A stretch of 64,000 bases of DNA from Antennarius striatus (GCF_040054535.1 NC_090796.1:12799501-12863500), one strand, 5' to 3'. Shown: positions 44,429 through 57,077, counted from the first letter of the stretch. The notes: a model not told the origin generated them from the letters alone. Numbers and translations are program-made.

Positions 44429-46437
44429 ATGCAGAAAACCACCGCGACGCAGAACATTCAGCAGCACGAATACCTCTGTCAGTCTCTGGATGATGTCAGT
44501 GGATTTGACTGCAGCCACAAAGCAGCCGCACACCAACAATTGGCGCAAACGGGGACGTTTATGCGCGCGTTTCCCTATAGGTCAAAACATCACAACTCCA
44601 AGTTTCCCATGAGCAGAGACATTTTCCCCTGGATGAAAGAGTCCAGACACCAAAAGCACAGGAGGAACGCAGGTCTGTAACAGGCAGCAATTGTTTTCAA
44701 AATAGGCCTTTTCATTTATGTCCCCTTTAAGGAGCACTTAATGGAGGATATTACATCATATTTTCTCCTTTTCAGGTCCATAAGGTCAGGGGGCTATTAA
44801 TGGAGCTACAGGCATGTAGCAGGAGGATAAACACACCGTGGCCCCGTTTAAAGACGGATGCCATTTGCAGAGATAGCACCATTTAGCACCTTCAGAACAA
44901 ACCATCAACTGTTGTTATTGCAAAACCAACAAGAGAAAAAACAAGAATAATACAAATACAATGACAGAAAGAAGAGGGAAGGAGCTAAATATGAACAAGC
45001 AAAGCAAATGGAAAAGCAAGTTTTTATTAAAAAAAGATTTTCAGTTGAATGAATCTTTCATAGCAACAGATAATCTTTCAATCAATCGTGTACACCCCCA
45101 AACCATAAATTTGTCTCAGAGGATTTAAGAATGAGTAGATATTTAAATGTAACCATTATCTCCTTATTCAGACAAAGTAAAACTCTCAAATCCGCTTATA
45201 AACTGCTGTAGTTTAACAAATGTATTTGTCATTTGCTGAGAACTGTAAAGGTCACCAGTGACATACATGTCAACCTGTGACCACCAGAAGTCTGTGTTAC
45301 ACCTTTGATTGAAATCAGCTTGTGATGCCGGTTTATTTTCTATTAGCTTACGTTTATTCTTTCCTTTTGTTACTGAGACTGTAGGAGTTCTAATAGTCAG
45401 TCAAGGAACCAGTGCTGTATTTTCTCTTGTTATAGTTCAAAAGATCATGAAAAAGAAGCCACAGTCAGGCACGGATGACACACCTTGGCTTTAAGCCAGT
45501 CTTTATCCATCTTTACCATGTTTTTTAAAGTAAAATTAAATTAATCATTCATATTATTTTGCAGTAATGATCTATCAGAATATCGATAAAATATCATAAA
45601 AATAAAATGTGCAAACACAATTAATAAAATAAAGTAGGTAAATAGGTCTTTGGTGAAAGGAAGCAGATGAAGAAAAATTCTGAGATGATTAAAGCTTGAA
45701 TTTTGACAAGAAAGTCTAAGTTCAGACAGAAATATTTTTGGAATTTCAAAACAGCATTCTGACTTCCAAATAATTCTGAAATCAGTATTTTTTTCCCCTG
45801 TGGTCATGAGCCTCTTCCTTAAATTACATTCTGTATCTAAAGCCCTTTTCCTTTTATTCCGTCTCCAGACCCCACCGTCAATGACAAGAATCCAAGCGCG
45901 AACCCATCCTCCAAGAGAGCGCGCACCGCGTACACGAGCGCGCAACTGGTGGAGCTGGAAAAGGAGTTCCACTTCAGCCGCTACCTGTGCAGGCCGCGGC
46001 GGGTGGAGATGGCCAGCCTGCTCAACCTCCAGGAGAGGCAGATCAAGATCTGGTTCCAAAACCGGAGGATGAAGCAGAAGAAAGACGAACGGGTGCAGAG
46101 CCTGACCACCGTCACCTCCTCCTCATCCTCCCCGTCTTCCCCCTCCGCCGCGGGCAGCCCCACTCTGTCGAGCCTGGGTTATGTCCATCTGGGCGGGGAC
46201 TACCAGCCGGCGTCTCCTCCGCTCAAGCCCCGACAACACCACACCCAGCCGGCGTACGACGCACAATACTCCAAATACCCAACTCCGGACTTAACGCACG
46301 ACCCGCTGTTTATGCGGTACAGCACGCACGACAGCACACACACTACAGACACAAACGTGGGTCAGAACGGGACATATTTTCCTCAGAGCTGCACTCAGGA
46401 CAGAATTATGCGAGCTCCAAAACTGACTCATCTATGA
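44429..46437 (+). CDS. hoxb3b: Homeobox protein Hox-B3b (short, divergent)
   Basis: Group 3 Hox transcription factor, expected to act in hindbrain and pharyngeal patterning. Two exons, 44429-44672 and 45869-46437, flank a 1196-base phase-1 intron; product 270 residues, against roughly 400 or more in HOXB3. The start is the second ATG of ATGGAAATG because MQKTT matches the canonical Hox3 start MQK.T; the usual YYDN block that should follow is replaced by [11 protein letters not shown]. The hexapeptide IFPWMKESR (about 65-73) is intact. The homeodomain (96-155) has group 3 diagnostics [20 protein letters not shown] and [12 protein letters not shown], but N to S, Q in NLQERQ and Q at homeodomain position 56 (RRMKQKKD, normally RRMKYKKD). 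A Ser-rich linker follows, and the protein ends in APKLTHL as HOXB3 does. Glycine-rich linkers of HOXB3 are missing. Polyadenylation probably at 46610. Confidence 0.94.
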
Positions 46438-46609
46438 ATCCTCTCAGCTCTACAAAAACAGAAGCCCTTTAATTTATAGAAGACTTCAATGATGTCTGGA
46501 TGAGTGCATTTTCATTATGTAGCCTGTTCTTTTAAGCTTCTAATCCATCCAAGTATGAAGTCTAATTTATTTATTTATTTATGTATTTTGCTTAGATGTA
46601 CATTAGACA

Positions 46610-46615
46610 AATAAA
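46610..46615 (+). terminator. hoxb3b: hoxb3b polyadenylation signal
   Basis: AATAAA 173 bases downstream of the hoxb3b stop codon, after a TTTATTTATTTA tract. Confidence 0.5.
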
Positions 46616-46997
46616 TGCATTTATCCTTATAGGTTCGGTGTGTAAGAAACATTTTTCAGAGACATTACAAGACGCTGCATTTCAGTTTTGTGTAGCTTCA
46701 ATCAGAAGGTTGTTCTGCTACAAAAACATAATTTCCATAGAAATTCCATAGCAAATGCAACCAGTATATAAATAGAAGACGACTATGATGCAGTTCACAC
46801 TTTGGAAAACATGCCACATTCCCTGCGTTTTTTTTTAAAGCTTAATTGTCACTTGAGGTCTTTTCTAATATCACACTAACTGCAACTTAATTAAGGAGTG
46901 CAGACGTGAGAAGTTTAGAAAAATGTTGTCCTCTTGTGTCGCCAACACACATGCACGAAAAAGAAGCTAGAAAACAAACTATATGGCTCTTAAATGA

Positions 46998-47070
46998 ATC
47001 TTTGTTCTTTTATGGGCAAAGAGGGCCACACAGGCTGTCAGTGCTTAAAAGAGCGCATGATGGATGACCG
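46998..47070 (+). promoter_or_regulatory. hoxb1b: Putative hoxb1b autoregulatory element (Meis/Prep plus Pbx-Hox sites)
   Basis: CTGTCA (Meis/Prep, 47035-47040) lies 17 bases before TGATGGAT (Pbx-Hox1 bipartite site, 47058-47065), about 0.9 kb upstream of the hoxb1b ATG. The core TGATGGATG matches repeat 3 of the mouse Hoxb1 rhombomere 4 autoregulatory element. A Sox-like TCTTTGTT lies just upstream. The two other Pbx-Hox repeats of the mouse element were not found. Confidence 0.45.
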
Positions 47071-47418
47071 AATGCACTGCGCTGCCTCTGAGTCAGTCTT
47101 TCTGGATGCATGTTGTCGACAGTTTTTTTTAGTTGTGTTTTTGCAATAAGACTGCAAGGCAGCTGACCATTTAGATAAATTTATAGCAAGTGCTGAATCT
47201 CAATACTTTCACTAAATGCGTTTTTTCTACACTGAGAATTACCGGTAAATTAGTGATACACAGAAAATTTTGAACACCACTAAAAATGCATTAGGAAAGG
47301 ATTAATAGGTTTATATGTAAATTAATACTATCACCAGATTTTTAAAAAATGGCAATAATTCTGTTTTACTTTAATCACATTCACGTCAAAAGCACACCTT
47401 ATATGAATTAACTAAACC

Positions 47419-47420
<2 letters not shown>

Positions 47421-47487
<67 letters not shown>
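47421..47487. repeat. (AAT)n microsatellite
   Basis: About 22 uninterrupted TAA/AAT units, between hoxb3b and hoxb1b. Confidence 0.97.
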
Positions 47488-47488
<1 letters not shown>

Positions 47489-47928
47489 TGGGTTCTGTTT
47501 CCTCATTTTTGAAAGCAGTTATTTTATCACCCAAATTCAAATGCATCTATTACAAATATTATTATGTTTGACCCATTTGCAATTATTTTTATGATGTGCC
47601 ATTAATTTGTCATTTGGAGCTGTGCTAACACCGTAGCTTAAAAATAGTTGTGATGTTCTTATCAGATGGTTGAGTGAATTTGATTGAAGCATTTGTCATG
47701 TAAATGCGAGCCGTTTGATGGACGAGCTCGCAAACATGACAGAGTGCTGTGGCTCCTTTGCCATTGGTGTTTAGCGGGTCACATGGTGTGTCAGGAAGGT
47801 GATATGAGGGTAGAAGGCATAGTTTACAGCTTTGACATACTACCTAGAAGGTTAGGGCAGAGGGAGCACCGATTAATGACTTCTCAGTCTTGATCACTTG
47901 TGAACAAACAAAAAGGCCCAGGTCCAGG

Positions 47929-49018
47929 ATGAACTCCTACTTAGACTATCCCGTGTGCAACCGAGGGAATAATATTTTTAGTGCCAAGGCCGGATACCAA
48001 AATTTAAATCACGGATACGTGTCCTCTAACTCGTGCGCAACAAGTGATAGTTACGCACAGGACGGCCGTTTAGTTCCTGCAACTTCTGCGTCACACCAAA
48101 CCCCTAGTCTCTCTCTGCACCACCAGACACACGTCAACCTCGATCTACAGTTTGCAACACAGGGGAGCTCCATGTATGGACCACCTCTGGAGTACGGACA
48201 TCACCAGTACGGCCTCGCACCAGAGCAGGACCGGAGCTACCTCCACGCGCAAGTTTCACCCCTCGGAACAAACATGGCTCCCTACACTGGGGACAGCTGT
48301 GGGTCCGGAGTGGCTACAGGAAACCAGTATCCACATTTTGGCAACGGGGATCAGAGGCTGCAAGAATATTCTGAGAACGTTTACTCGAGGTTACCACTTC
48401 AAAGCAAGGAGAGGGATTTGGATCATGTGGAAGAACCTTCTAAAACATTCGATTGGATGAAAGTGAAGAGGAATCCACCTAAAGCAGGTTCGTTCATCCT
48501 TAGACAAATTTTAGAATTACAACTGAGATTGGAAGTAAAGAGCGCAAATAACGCGCTGTTAAAATGGAGCCCAAGTGTTTTTAATTGTTATTTATATGAG
48601 AACTAACAATATGCATCTTTTTTTTATCCATCCTCTCACATTGTTATCAAAACGCCACGCTTCAGGTCCGTGACTTCCATGCTCCTCTTTGTCATCCATT
48701 CATTCACGTCTTTCCTCAGCTGTACTGTCAGAGTTCGGCGTTCCCGGCCAACACAACGTGATCAGAACCAACTTCACCACCAAGCAGCTGACCGAGCTGG
48801 AGAAAGAGTTCCACTTCAATAAATACCTGACGCGTGCACGGAGGGTGGAGGTCGCTGCCAGTCTGGAGCTCAACGAGACGCAGGTGAAAATCTGGTTTCA
48901 GAACCGCAGGATGAAGCAGAAAAAACGAGAGAAACTTGGCTGCGCTTTGGTCAGCACCCCGGCACCAATCGAGAAACTGTCCTCCACAAAGGCAAAAGGG
49001 AAAGACTGTGAACCATGA
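47929..49018 (+). CDS. hoxb1b: Homeobox protein Hox-B1b
   Basis: Group 1 Hox transcription factor; in zebrafish hoxb1b is the early, retinoid-responsive gene that plays the role of mouse Hoxa1 in hindbrain segmentation. Two exons, 47929-48487 and 48720-49018, flank a 232-base phase-1 intron; product 285 residues. The start [13 protein letters not shown] matches Hox1 N-termini; an in-frame extension upstream lacks an ATG. The Pbx-interaction motif [13 protein letters not shown] (about 174-186) is intact, with the group 1 FDWM rather than YPWM. Exon 2 begins VLSEFGVPG and the homeodomain (about 198-257) has [36 protein letters not shown] and [18 protein letters not shown], all group 1 diagnostics. 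A putative Pbx-Hox element lies upstream and a DR5 RARE downstream. Polyadenylation is at about 49299. Confidence 0.98.
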
Positions 49019-49298
49019 TGCGACTAATAAAATAAATATGACTGCCGGGGGAACCTGAGCCTTCCTCCATTTCTTTACCTCAGTCACACCATTCCAGAAA
49101 AACTGTTATAAATGCATGTTGACTTATAGAGTGTGTATGTCTGCGTATGCTCATGTGCTTACAGTGCGTTGACTTCTGAACTGGCTGCTGAGAACGAATG
49201 TTTTGTGTAGGAGCACTGAAGTAGGCTACTTGGTGTCATTGTTTGCACTATTTATTTACAGGGTATTTTTTCAAGGATTGTTGAAATGATTTTAGCCG

Positions 49299-49304
49299 AA
49301 TAAA
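49299..49304 (+). terminator. hoxb1b: hoxb1b polyadenylation signal
   Basis: AATAAA 281 bases downstream of the stop codon. An earlier AATAAA lies near 49026-49035. Confidence 0.5.
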
Positions 49305-49925
49305 GTCTACAACAGAAACTTTTTTTATTTGCTGTTAATGTATAATAAAAATTAGGCTGTAACGACACTGATAAAGTCAAGTGGAACTATTTTTTTGTTA
49401 CAGAATGTGTTCCTTGAACCTTTGTTAAAATATATGCGTATAATAAATTGTTTTAAATATGATTTTTCTAGCCTTTTTGCAAATTTGTTGCCCGTATTTA
49501 CTTCAATTCAAAGTCCTTCTAAAGTCCCCTTGCATAAGGTGACAAGAGGAATCTTTCTCAACACATGGGGTGGTTTCTAGTGACCTCTTCACCTCGAAAT
49601 ACCTCCAGGGGCTCTAAACATGACAACAAACTCCAGGGAGCCTGGTCTCACCCTGATTTGTTAGCAAAATTCTTCTTGGATACAGTTGACACACACTATT
49701 GTCCATCATATGAGTCACATACTAAAAAAAAAACCAGGAAATAAGATGATAATTGAACATCTCAGTGCTAATTCTGGCTTCACCTTAAGCTTGTTGTTGG
49801 TCCTGACCACCTAGTTTCATCTGATGGGGCAGCAGTTTCAATATTTGCACTGGGTGTCGGGTTTGCGCACACAGTTTCTGCCCCAGCAACTCTGGCCTGT
49901 TTAGTGCCCTTTTTCCTAAAGCTGA

Positions 49926-49942
49926 GGTTCACACAGAGTTCA
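49926..49942 (+). promoter_or_regulatory. hoxb1b: Putative 3' retinoic acid response element (DR5)
   Basis: GGTTCA-CACAG-AGTTCA is a perfect pair of direct half-sites ((A/G)G(G/T)TCA) spaced by five bases. It lies 0.9 kb 3' of the hoxb1b stop. The half-sites are the same as those of the mouse Hoxa1 3' RARE (GGTTCA-N5-AGTTCA). RAR/RXR bind DR5 sites, and zebrafish hoxb1b responds early to retinoic acid, so the call fits known regulation. Confidence 0.65.
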
Positions 49943-50575
49943 GGCACAAATGAATGCAGAGTCAATCTGTCAAGACACCAGAGTGGCTTAGAGAAGTCAA
50001 CACCAGCCCTCTCACACTTCACACATTTGCAGGTATTGCTTTTACTATTAAGACTAAAGACATTGAGAACCATTTACATACGCAGTGTTCTGCTTTGTGA
50101 AAACTGTTAGAAGTCCAGAGCGTTTGAAAGATGTTTTTAGGAAATGTAAATCAGTAGTCATTTGAAATATAGCCGCATGAGTGTGCAGTTTTCTCACAAC
50201 TATATTAAAAATTAATACAGTTCTACTAATAGAAGTTACAGTTGAAATACCACACGGCCCATTACTGTAAATTAGAATAGGGCTGAGAGGTTTGTTGCCA
50301 TGCATTTCTTCATGAACCAAACACTTCCTCTTCACATGAGTCACAAGGATGAGGACTGGGAAGGGGACAATCGTTATGAATTGTGACAGATATAACAACA
50401 CACCAAAAAAATAATAAAAGACGGGGGTAGAAAACAAGTGTGGGACTTCATTCCAGAGGTGTGATCCCTGCCATCTCTGCTGGTAATACCTCAGCGCTCC
50501 CAGCGGGCTCTCCATCTGGAGGTGTCAGAGTCGATGCTGCAGCCAACACCACGGAGACAGATGTCAAGTTGTGGG

Positions 50576-50600
50576 AGAGGAGGAGGAGGAGGAGGAGGAT
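50576..50600. repeat. (AGG)n tract
   Basis: Purine repeat of GAGG/AGG units, 25 bases, in the region between hoxb1b and skap1. Confidence 0.85.
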
Positions 50601-51606
50601 GTTTTTCACTTTTGTATCAGTACAGTTCCCCTTGCTTATAGTGCTGGAGAATGTAATGAGGAGAAAAGAGAATAATGAACACAGAAAAGTGTACAAATAT
50701 GAGGTCTCTCTTCAAATGCAGGAGTCAATGTCTTTCTCCTTAGATAACACGCACATCTTCAGCCAACCTGCCCCCCTCGCCTCCCCTCCACTCTGTTTGA
50801 GGTCAATTCAGTGCTGTTTGTACCCCACGTTGCTTGCAGTTGTTGCAGGCTTTTTTACAAGTCTATTGGCAGGCTCACTTCCTTGGTTTTTTGACCAGTT
50901 CCTCTGTCGCATGTCACAGCAGGGTCCTGCGGGTTCAAAGGGAAACTAGATACAGTATTCATGGAATAACGGGGGGTTGGTCAACTAAGAGAGGAGTCAT
51001 TTGTAATGGCAAATATCAAAAATAGCCACATAGGTGCACACACTCTATAAGACGCAAGGAAGAAGGAGAATCTGCTGAGGTGCAGGAGATAAATTTGCAG
51101 TGAATAGAATGATTTTAACAAAATTTCAAAATAAAACATAAATTATAATTGTACCAGTGTTACTATAGCTCAACAACCTGCTTCAGAATGGGAAAAGGCC
51201 TTTCATCTGTAAGAAAAGAGAAATGAGGCTCTAACAAAAATAATTTTTACTTTTGTTTTGAGGAATATTTTCCAGATGAATAGTCAAAAATGCCCATCAC
51301 AATTTCCTAGAGCCATCATCAACAACCAACATCATCAAATGCCTTGTTTTATCAAATAAACAGCCCCCAAATTCACAAATATTACATTTATTATAGTGTA
51401 AGATAATAAAAACCAGAAAATAATCACCTTCATGAATCTGGAACCAGCAAATATTTGACATTTATTATCAGTAACAATTATAAAAACACAATTTCTAAGC
51501 ACTTTTCGAGAACGTGACAAAGTGTTAATAAAACAAAACAATGAACAGTCATACATTTTATGTTAGTTATATATAATTTCCAGTCACACATATAATTTGT
51601 ATGTGT

Positions 51607-51607
<1 letters not shown>

Positions 51608-51676
<69 letters not shown>
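51608..51676. repeat. (CA)n microsatellite
   Basis: About 34 uninterrupted AC/CA units. Confidence 0.97.
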
Positions 51677-51682
<6 letters not shown>

Positions 51683-53636
51683 AATTGTATTTATATACCT
51701 GTAATTACTATTATATATTATCATCTTTAAGGGTCTATTTTTCGGATACTTAAGTTACCGAGTTAATTCACTGGTGGAGAAATGCGGCCTTGTTTTGAAT
51801 GTCATACTTTCTTTTTCCTTTGTTACTGAGGCTCTTTTTAACCCAGGCTGAGAGATCCTTGACAACTATCCTCCCCCCCATTCGAGTCAGGCTCGATTGG
51901 ATCTGGAAGCGCCAGCTGACCTGAAGCAGCAGCCTCCTGGGTCCCTCTGCGACTGCATCCTTTCCCCGCTCCATCAGCATAGTAACTGAGAGAGACAAGT
52001 GACTTGGCTAGGGTTAACGTCTTAATACTCGCTGGGATTGCCTCCAGGATCCAAATGGCTGCCCCTAATAGTTTTCCTCCTCTGTGTGCCTGTCAGACCG
52101 CCATGACTATATGCCGTAAGAAAAACAAGACTAGCTGAGAGGCAGAGTAACGAAGCAGCACAATGAAATAATGAGGGGTGGCGAGGAAGAATAAAGCACC
52201 CAAGAAAGATTTGGAGTAAAGATACAGGTTGGAAGTGGAGCTGGCTGCCTGGATGCTGATGTACCCCTGCCTGCGTACTTTGCATGGAAAGCCTGTTCTC
52301 TCAAAATTAAATCGGCCTTTTCCTTCGGAGCCCAGGATGGGAAAACCAGAACTCAATCAGTGTCACGTCACATGGTTCAAAGCGGCCAATTCGATACTGC
52401 CAGGAGGTTGAGAAATGCAAGGTGACAGTTCATTTTACCAGTGACAGTGTGTCGGTCTCGCTTGCTGGTTCCCCAGTCAATTCCCAGCGAGCACTGAAGG
52501 TTGAGCATTGCTGGAGACAGACAGCACCCCACCCACCTCCATCCTCACCACCACTCTCTCATCGACCCCGCTCTGCTTTGTATTCCAATTAACTGGACAG
52601 AAGGAGAGGCGGCAGTGTGCAGGATCACAAGCCCGGGCAGACACATTCTTCTGGCGTCTTTCCAGTCTCTCATTCCCACTGCCATCAATAGCGCCGTGCT
52701 TCCTTATTTCCCTTTCCTGTGTCTTTCCACCATCTCACAACGGGATAATTCATATTCTTCTTTAACAACTGCCTCTAGGGACAATGTCATGGTGATGAAG
52801 AATAGGTTCGTCTCATACAATCATATATCACGTGTAATATAGGTACGTGATCACTCAGTCGAGCCAACGCACGGCGATCTGTAACTGCTATCCTTAACAG
52901 ACACCTCAAATAATGCTGAATTAATATTTTGAAATGGCTCATATATCCTAACATAATATAATCTGAATGATTTTATATGCAATGCTCACAAGGCTAACAC
53001 TGATTTGAGGGGTGACTCCCTGTGTCTGTCAATATGTAGCTGACTGAAGGTTGTAGATTTAGTGCAACACATTTGCTCTCCTATCCTTTTGTGTCCTCAA
53101 TCTATCATCACTTTTCACCTCACCGCCACCAAAGCCCCCCACACACTGACATATGTTTGAGCAATGGGTGGGTTGGGAATACAATGATACTGAGGAAATC
53201 CGAAAAGTAAACTACCTCTTTTTTATCTCCTTGAGCAGCACAAACATTTACAACAGACCCTTAAGAATAAGGCAAAACTTTTCTTTTTAAATAAGGGTTT
53301 GACATGTTTGAATAGGGCAACCCTTGAGCACCAACTTGACATACTTTTATCAGAAAAGGTGACACCCAGTCTTTAAGTGATTCATGTTATAGTTTAAAAC
53401 AAAAAGTGTTAAAAGTAAAATTTGCAGTTTGAGTCACCTGCCTTTTTTTCGTACATTTTTTGCCATTCAAAAAATGAATTCATTTTATGCATGAATTTCT
53501 AATTTTGAGCAAAAGCATGTCATCAAGATGCAGCACGTCCTTATCTGAAGTTAAGACAAAGAGCTGGAAAGACAAGCTTGGGTGCTTCACTATTTGTCTA
53601 TCTGGACGGCAAAAGAGTTTCTTGACAATGCGGTAT

Positions 53637-53637
<1 letters not shown>

Positions 53638-53700
<63 letters not shown>
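53638..53700. repeat. (GT)n microsatellite
   Basis: About 31 uninterrupted TG/GT units. Confidence 0.97.
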
Positions 53701-53705
<5 letters not shown>

Positions 53706-55481
53706 AAGACAGGATGCACACACTCAAACACACCTTTCATGATGGTCTCCTTCATGCCCCGAGGATCCGCCTGACTCTGTCCCTGGCTCTATCAGATCAG
53801 AGAGACCCGCTGTCCCTCCCCACACCGCAATGCAAATGAAAAGGAATGCACTGATAAAAGGCCAGATCCTAGAGATGAGAGGGCAGAAGGAGGACAGAGG
53901 TAGCAAATGCAAAAGGGGGAGAGCCTCTTGGGGAGATGAGAGGTGGCGGAGGAGTCAGTGTTGGTAGTAGCGGGAGATCATAGCCTTGCTCCCCCTCATC
54001 GGCGTTTGATACAGGGCTTTTGTCGCTCTTTCAGCGGTGCATTGTTGGGTGGTGTAATCCCCATCGGATTACAAAGGGCTTCCCTTTTCATATGGGGCAG
54101 ACCCAGCAGGCAGGTGGCTGGGGCTCTGTGGAGCTGTCAAGGGGAGGGAACCTCTTTTCCAGGGGAGGGGACCCTAGTTCCTCTTACCTTCACAGGGGCT
54201 TTTTTCTAGGAGGCCAGTCAGGCACAGGTCAACATGGGGACAATCCTGACATGGGATTCAACTTGCCCTGACCCCTTGGCTTCCTGTCGAGAAGTGACAG
54301 GGAAAGACAACATCATGAAAAATTTTTTTCAGGATGAAATAGTTAAAATAATTGAAACACGATTATGCATGGAAATGAAACTGTGATGGGGAAACTTTTT
54401 TTTTTTTTTGCCATGCTGTAAAATAAAGTCTTATTTAAGAGTAAAAAAAAGTTGTACAATCTGAGTTAATTACATCACAACACATTTCCTTTCTTATATT
54501 CTATTTGTAGTAAATGAGATAATATTTAAAACACATTCCTGTTAAAATACACGAAAATACTCAGCCTTTGAAACTGTAATGAATGTAGAGTACTGTATTT
54601 GTCTGTGTGATGGTTCTGAGGATATCATATAATCATTTTGCAAGCTTGAGTACACATTCCATATCTTAAAAGGCAAACAAATATTACATTAGTCAAACAT
54701 ACACTTGATTGATATCCAGGGTATGACATCGATGTGAGCAGTGTCTGATGACTTTCCTTACAGCGTCAGAGTAATACTGGATCAATATACTGCATATAGA
54801 GGTATCAATATAGTCATAGTCAGACCCCCTACTCTTTCTGTTTGTACAGCTACAAATACCTCCATGACACTATTGTTGAAAGTAAAAGCCTATTCCGGGC
54901 CATTCTATTACTGTTCACCCTCCACCATTCATCTCTGCCCAGTGAAATCCAGTGAGGGACCAATATAGTGATATTCCATTCATGTGTTATCAGAAATATT
55001 TTCCAAGCTTGAAAAGACCAATACTGAACACTATAATTTCAATCAATACATACAATTAATCACTTGAAAGTTAATGCAACATATATTGTCCTCAAATGCA
55101 TCACCATTAAAAGGACTATATATTAACACTATCTTGCTAACTAATTCAGTCTTACCGTGACTAATGTAATGTATTAAAAATTATTTTTAAATTCGTTATA
55201 AAACTAACAATAAATGTACAGCACAATAAAATAAAATCATAAAAAATATGCTGTCGCATGATACATTTCAGATCCCACACTGCTCAGCATCTTTTACCTA
55301 CGTCTGTGAGTCCTTGAACGCATCGCTCAATCCACCTTTATGGTCAACATTAACTAGCAGAAATATTAGTTTACTGGGCTGGTATGAAGAAAAGCGTTGA
55401 CTTCAAATTAGATAGCTGAGCTAATTAAACTTCAAGTTAATCAGAATAACAAATTAATACTCCGGGATTATTAAAGTATCG

Positions 55482-55504
55482 ATCTATCTATCTATCTATC
55501 TATC
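55482..55504. repeat. (ATCT)n microsatellite
   Basis: Five to six tetranucleotide units of TATC/ATCT. Confidence 0.85.
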
Positions 55505-56204
55505 TTGATCGGTATAGGCTGAAGCACCCAAGCTAACTTTAGACTAGCTTGAATAGCAGCAGTAGCTAACCGATAATAGCATTGGATTAGCATGAAAATC
55601 ACTGATGGAGGGACAGAACACGGAAAAGTAGGTGGTTTACGTTTATTTTTTATTTCTATGATGTATTATACTTTAGCTTTCAACGTCATATTTACTCGTT
55701 CTCGAATTGACTTTGCTTTATTAGTCTCACCTGCTGTGGTTGCTAATGGTTAACCAATGTGAGTGAATTAGAGCTCTATAAAATATTACTTATGACTACT
55801 TTTACACAAATAGGGTGTATTTGTGGCTGCATGAAAAATATTAAATACCTGGAATAATTTCTACATAACACCAGTAGCTATTTTTTCAGCTCAAAACTGG
55901 GACAAACTGTATGAACCATATTGGAAACAGATTTATAGGATAGAAAAATCATGCAGGAGCACCTGATTAAAACAACTGGGATATAAGAGATTTCGTCATG
56001 TTAATAAATTAGTAATTAATTATACCTGTTTTGATATCAGTCATTCAAATGCTATTTCAGCTGTCTTGGTTTGGGGAAAGATTTTCAAGGGACAAGTTTA
56101 CTTCCGGTGTCCCCCCCCCCCCATGTGCAGCTGCAGCCTGAATGAATGGCTTTATTCATCTGGACAAACTCCTAAGGCCAGTCCTCTTTTGCTGACCAGT
56201 ATTT

Positions 56205-56400
56205 TTTTTTTCTTTTAATAATGCGGTACTTCATTGATCCCCGTTTAGAAATTGGCTGTTCTTCCCACATTGCAGAGATGTCAGGCTGCTATAGATCTGC
56301 ACCAGAGCAGCATGTCAGAACCCTGGGCTTCATTGAATTGCTCAAGGACACTTCAACAGCCTGAATGCTTGCCAACCTGGATATGTGAGCACAGTTCATG
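56205..56400. mobile_element. Degenerate teleost interspersed repeat fragment (LINE-like tail)
   Basis: Contains GTACTTCATTGATCCCCG..AGAAATTG, close to the TACTTTATTGATCCCCGAGG type tail common in teleost LINE-related repeats, and TTGCTCAAGGACACTTCAACAG, also a frequent fish repeat phrase. No open reading frame remains. The family assignment is from memory. Confidence 0.4.
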
Positions 56401-57032
56401 CGGTTGAGGATAAGATCAATGGCAGTAATTAAAGCATTGCAGAGTGTTGGCAAGATTTATTAATATAAAAAGTGGTCAGTTGTACCCATTGCCATCTGAT
56501 ACTGTAATTAGTTTCACAAGTGCCTGCATGTAGAGAAACTCGAGTTTATATTTAGTACTATTGGCAAATTTGAGAAAATGTGTCATCCTTTCTTTAACCA
56601 TGCTGAAACTACACTGAAAATATTTTTTATGACATATTGCATCAATTGATAATTTCAGAAATAATTCCATTTTATAACATTTGGTTTGTAAAAACCCCAA
56701 AATTAAGATTATAAGGTAAACACACAACAATGGAACAATGTGAAATTAAATTAACATCTGTAGCCACGTCACAAATATTTTCAGGTTTCACCTCTTTCTC
56801 ACTATGTATAGAGTCATACAACCGATTCAGGTTCGTGCTGTGACAGTGTTATTGTAGGTCATGCAGAGTGGGTTTTCAGTCCGTCAAAGCATGTCATCTG
56901 TCGCAACTGTGGGGCAGAGGAAGTTGTCATCTGTGCACCTGCTCCACCCCATTTTGTGCAAATCTAGATGCACGGAAGTAAGGTTTCAGAATCAAACGAG
57001 GCAGGTGGTTAGACAATGTGTCAGTTAATGTG

Positions 57033-57035
<3 letters not shown>

Positions 57036-57076
<41 letters not shown>
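57036..57076. repeat. (GT)n microsatellite
   Basis: About 20 uninterrupted GT/TG units. Confidence 0.95.

Positions 57077-57077
<1 letters not shown>

Larger units (their letters stand above)
46438..47928 (+). other. hoxb3b 3'UTR and hoxb1b upstream region
   Basis: Holds the hoxb3b polyadenylation signal, a putative hoxb1b autoregulatory element (46998-47070) and an (AAT)n repeat. hoxb2b, expected here in an ancestral cluster, is absent: I saw no homeobox or hexapeptide sequence on either strand. The open frame at 47684-47893 has no family similarity. Confidence 0.6.

Noticed and set aside
44776-44794. AGGTCC-ATA-AGGTCA direct repeat in hoxb3b intron as a RARE
   Set aside because: Spacing of three and an imperfect half-site do not fit RAR/RXR DR2 or DR5.
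46438-47928. hoxb2b remnant
   Set aside because: No homeodomain codons or hexapeptide found; only regulatory motifs and a repeat.
52501-52842. Open frame of 113 codons downstream of hoxb1b, considered as skap1 exon 1
   Set aside because: Lacks the PEEI motif, does not end at a phase 1 donor and has no similarity.
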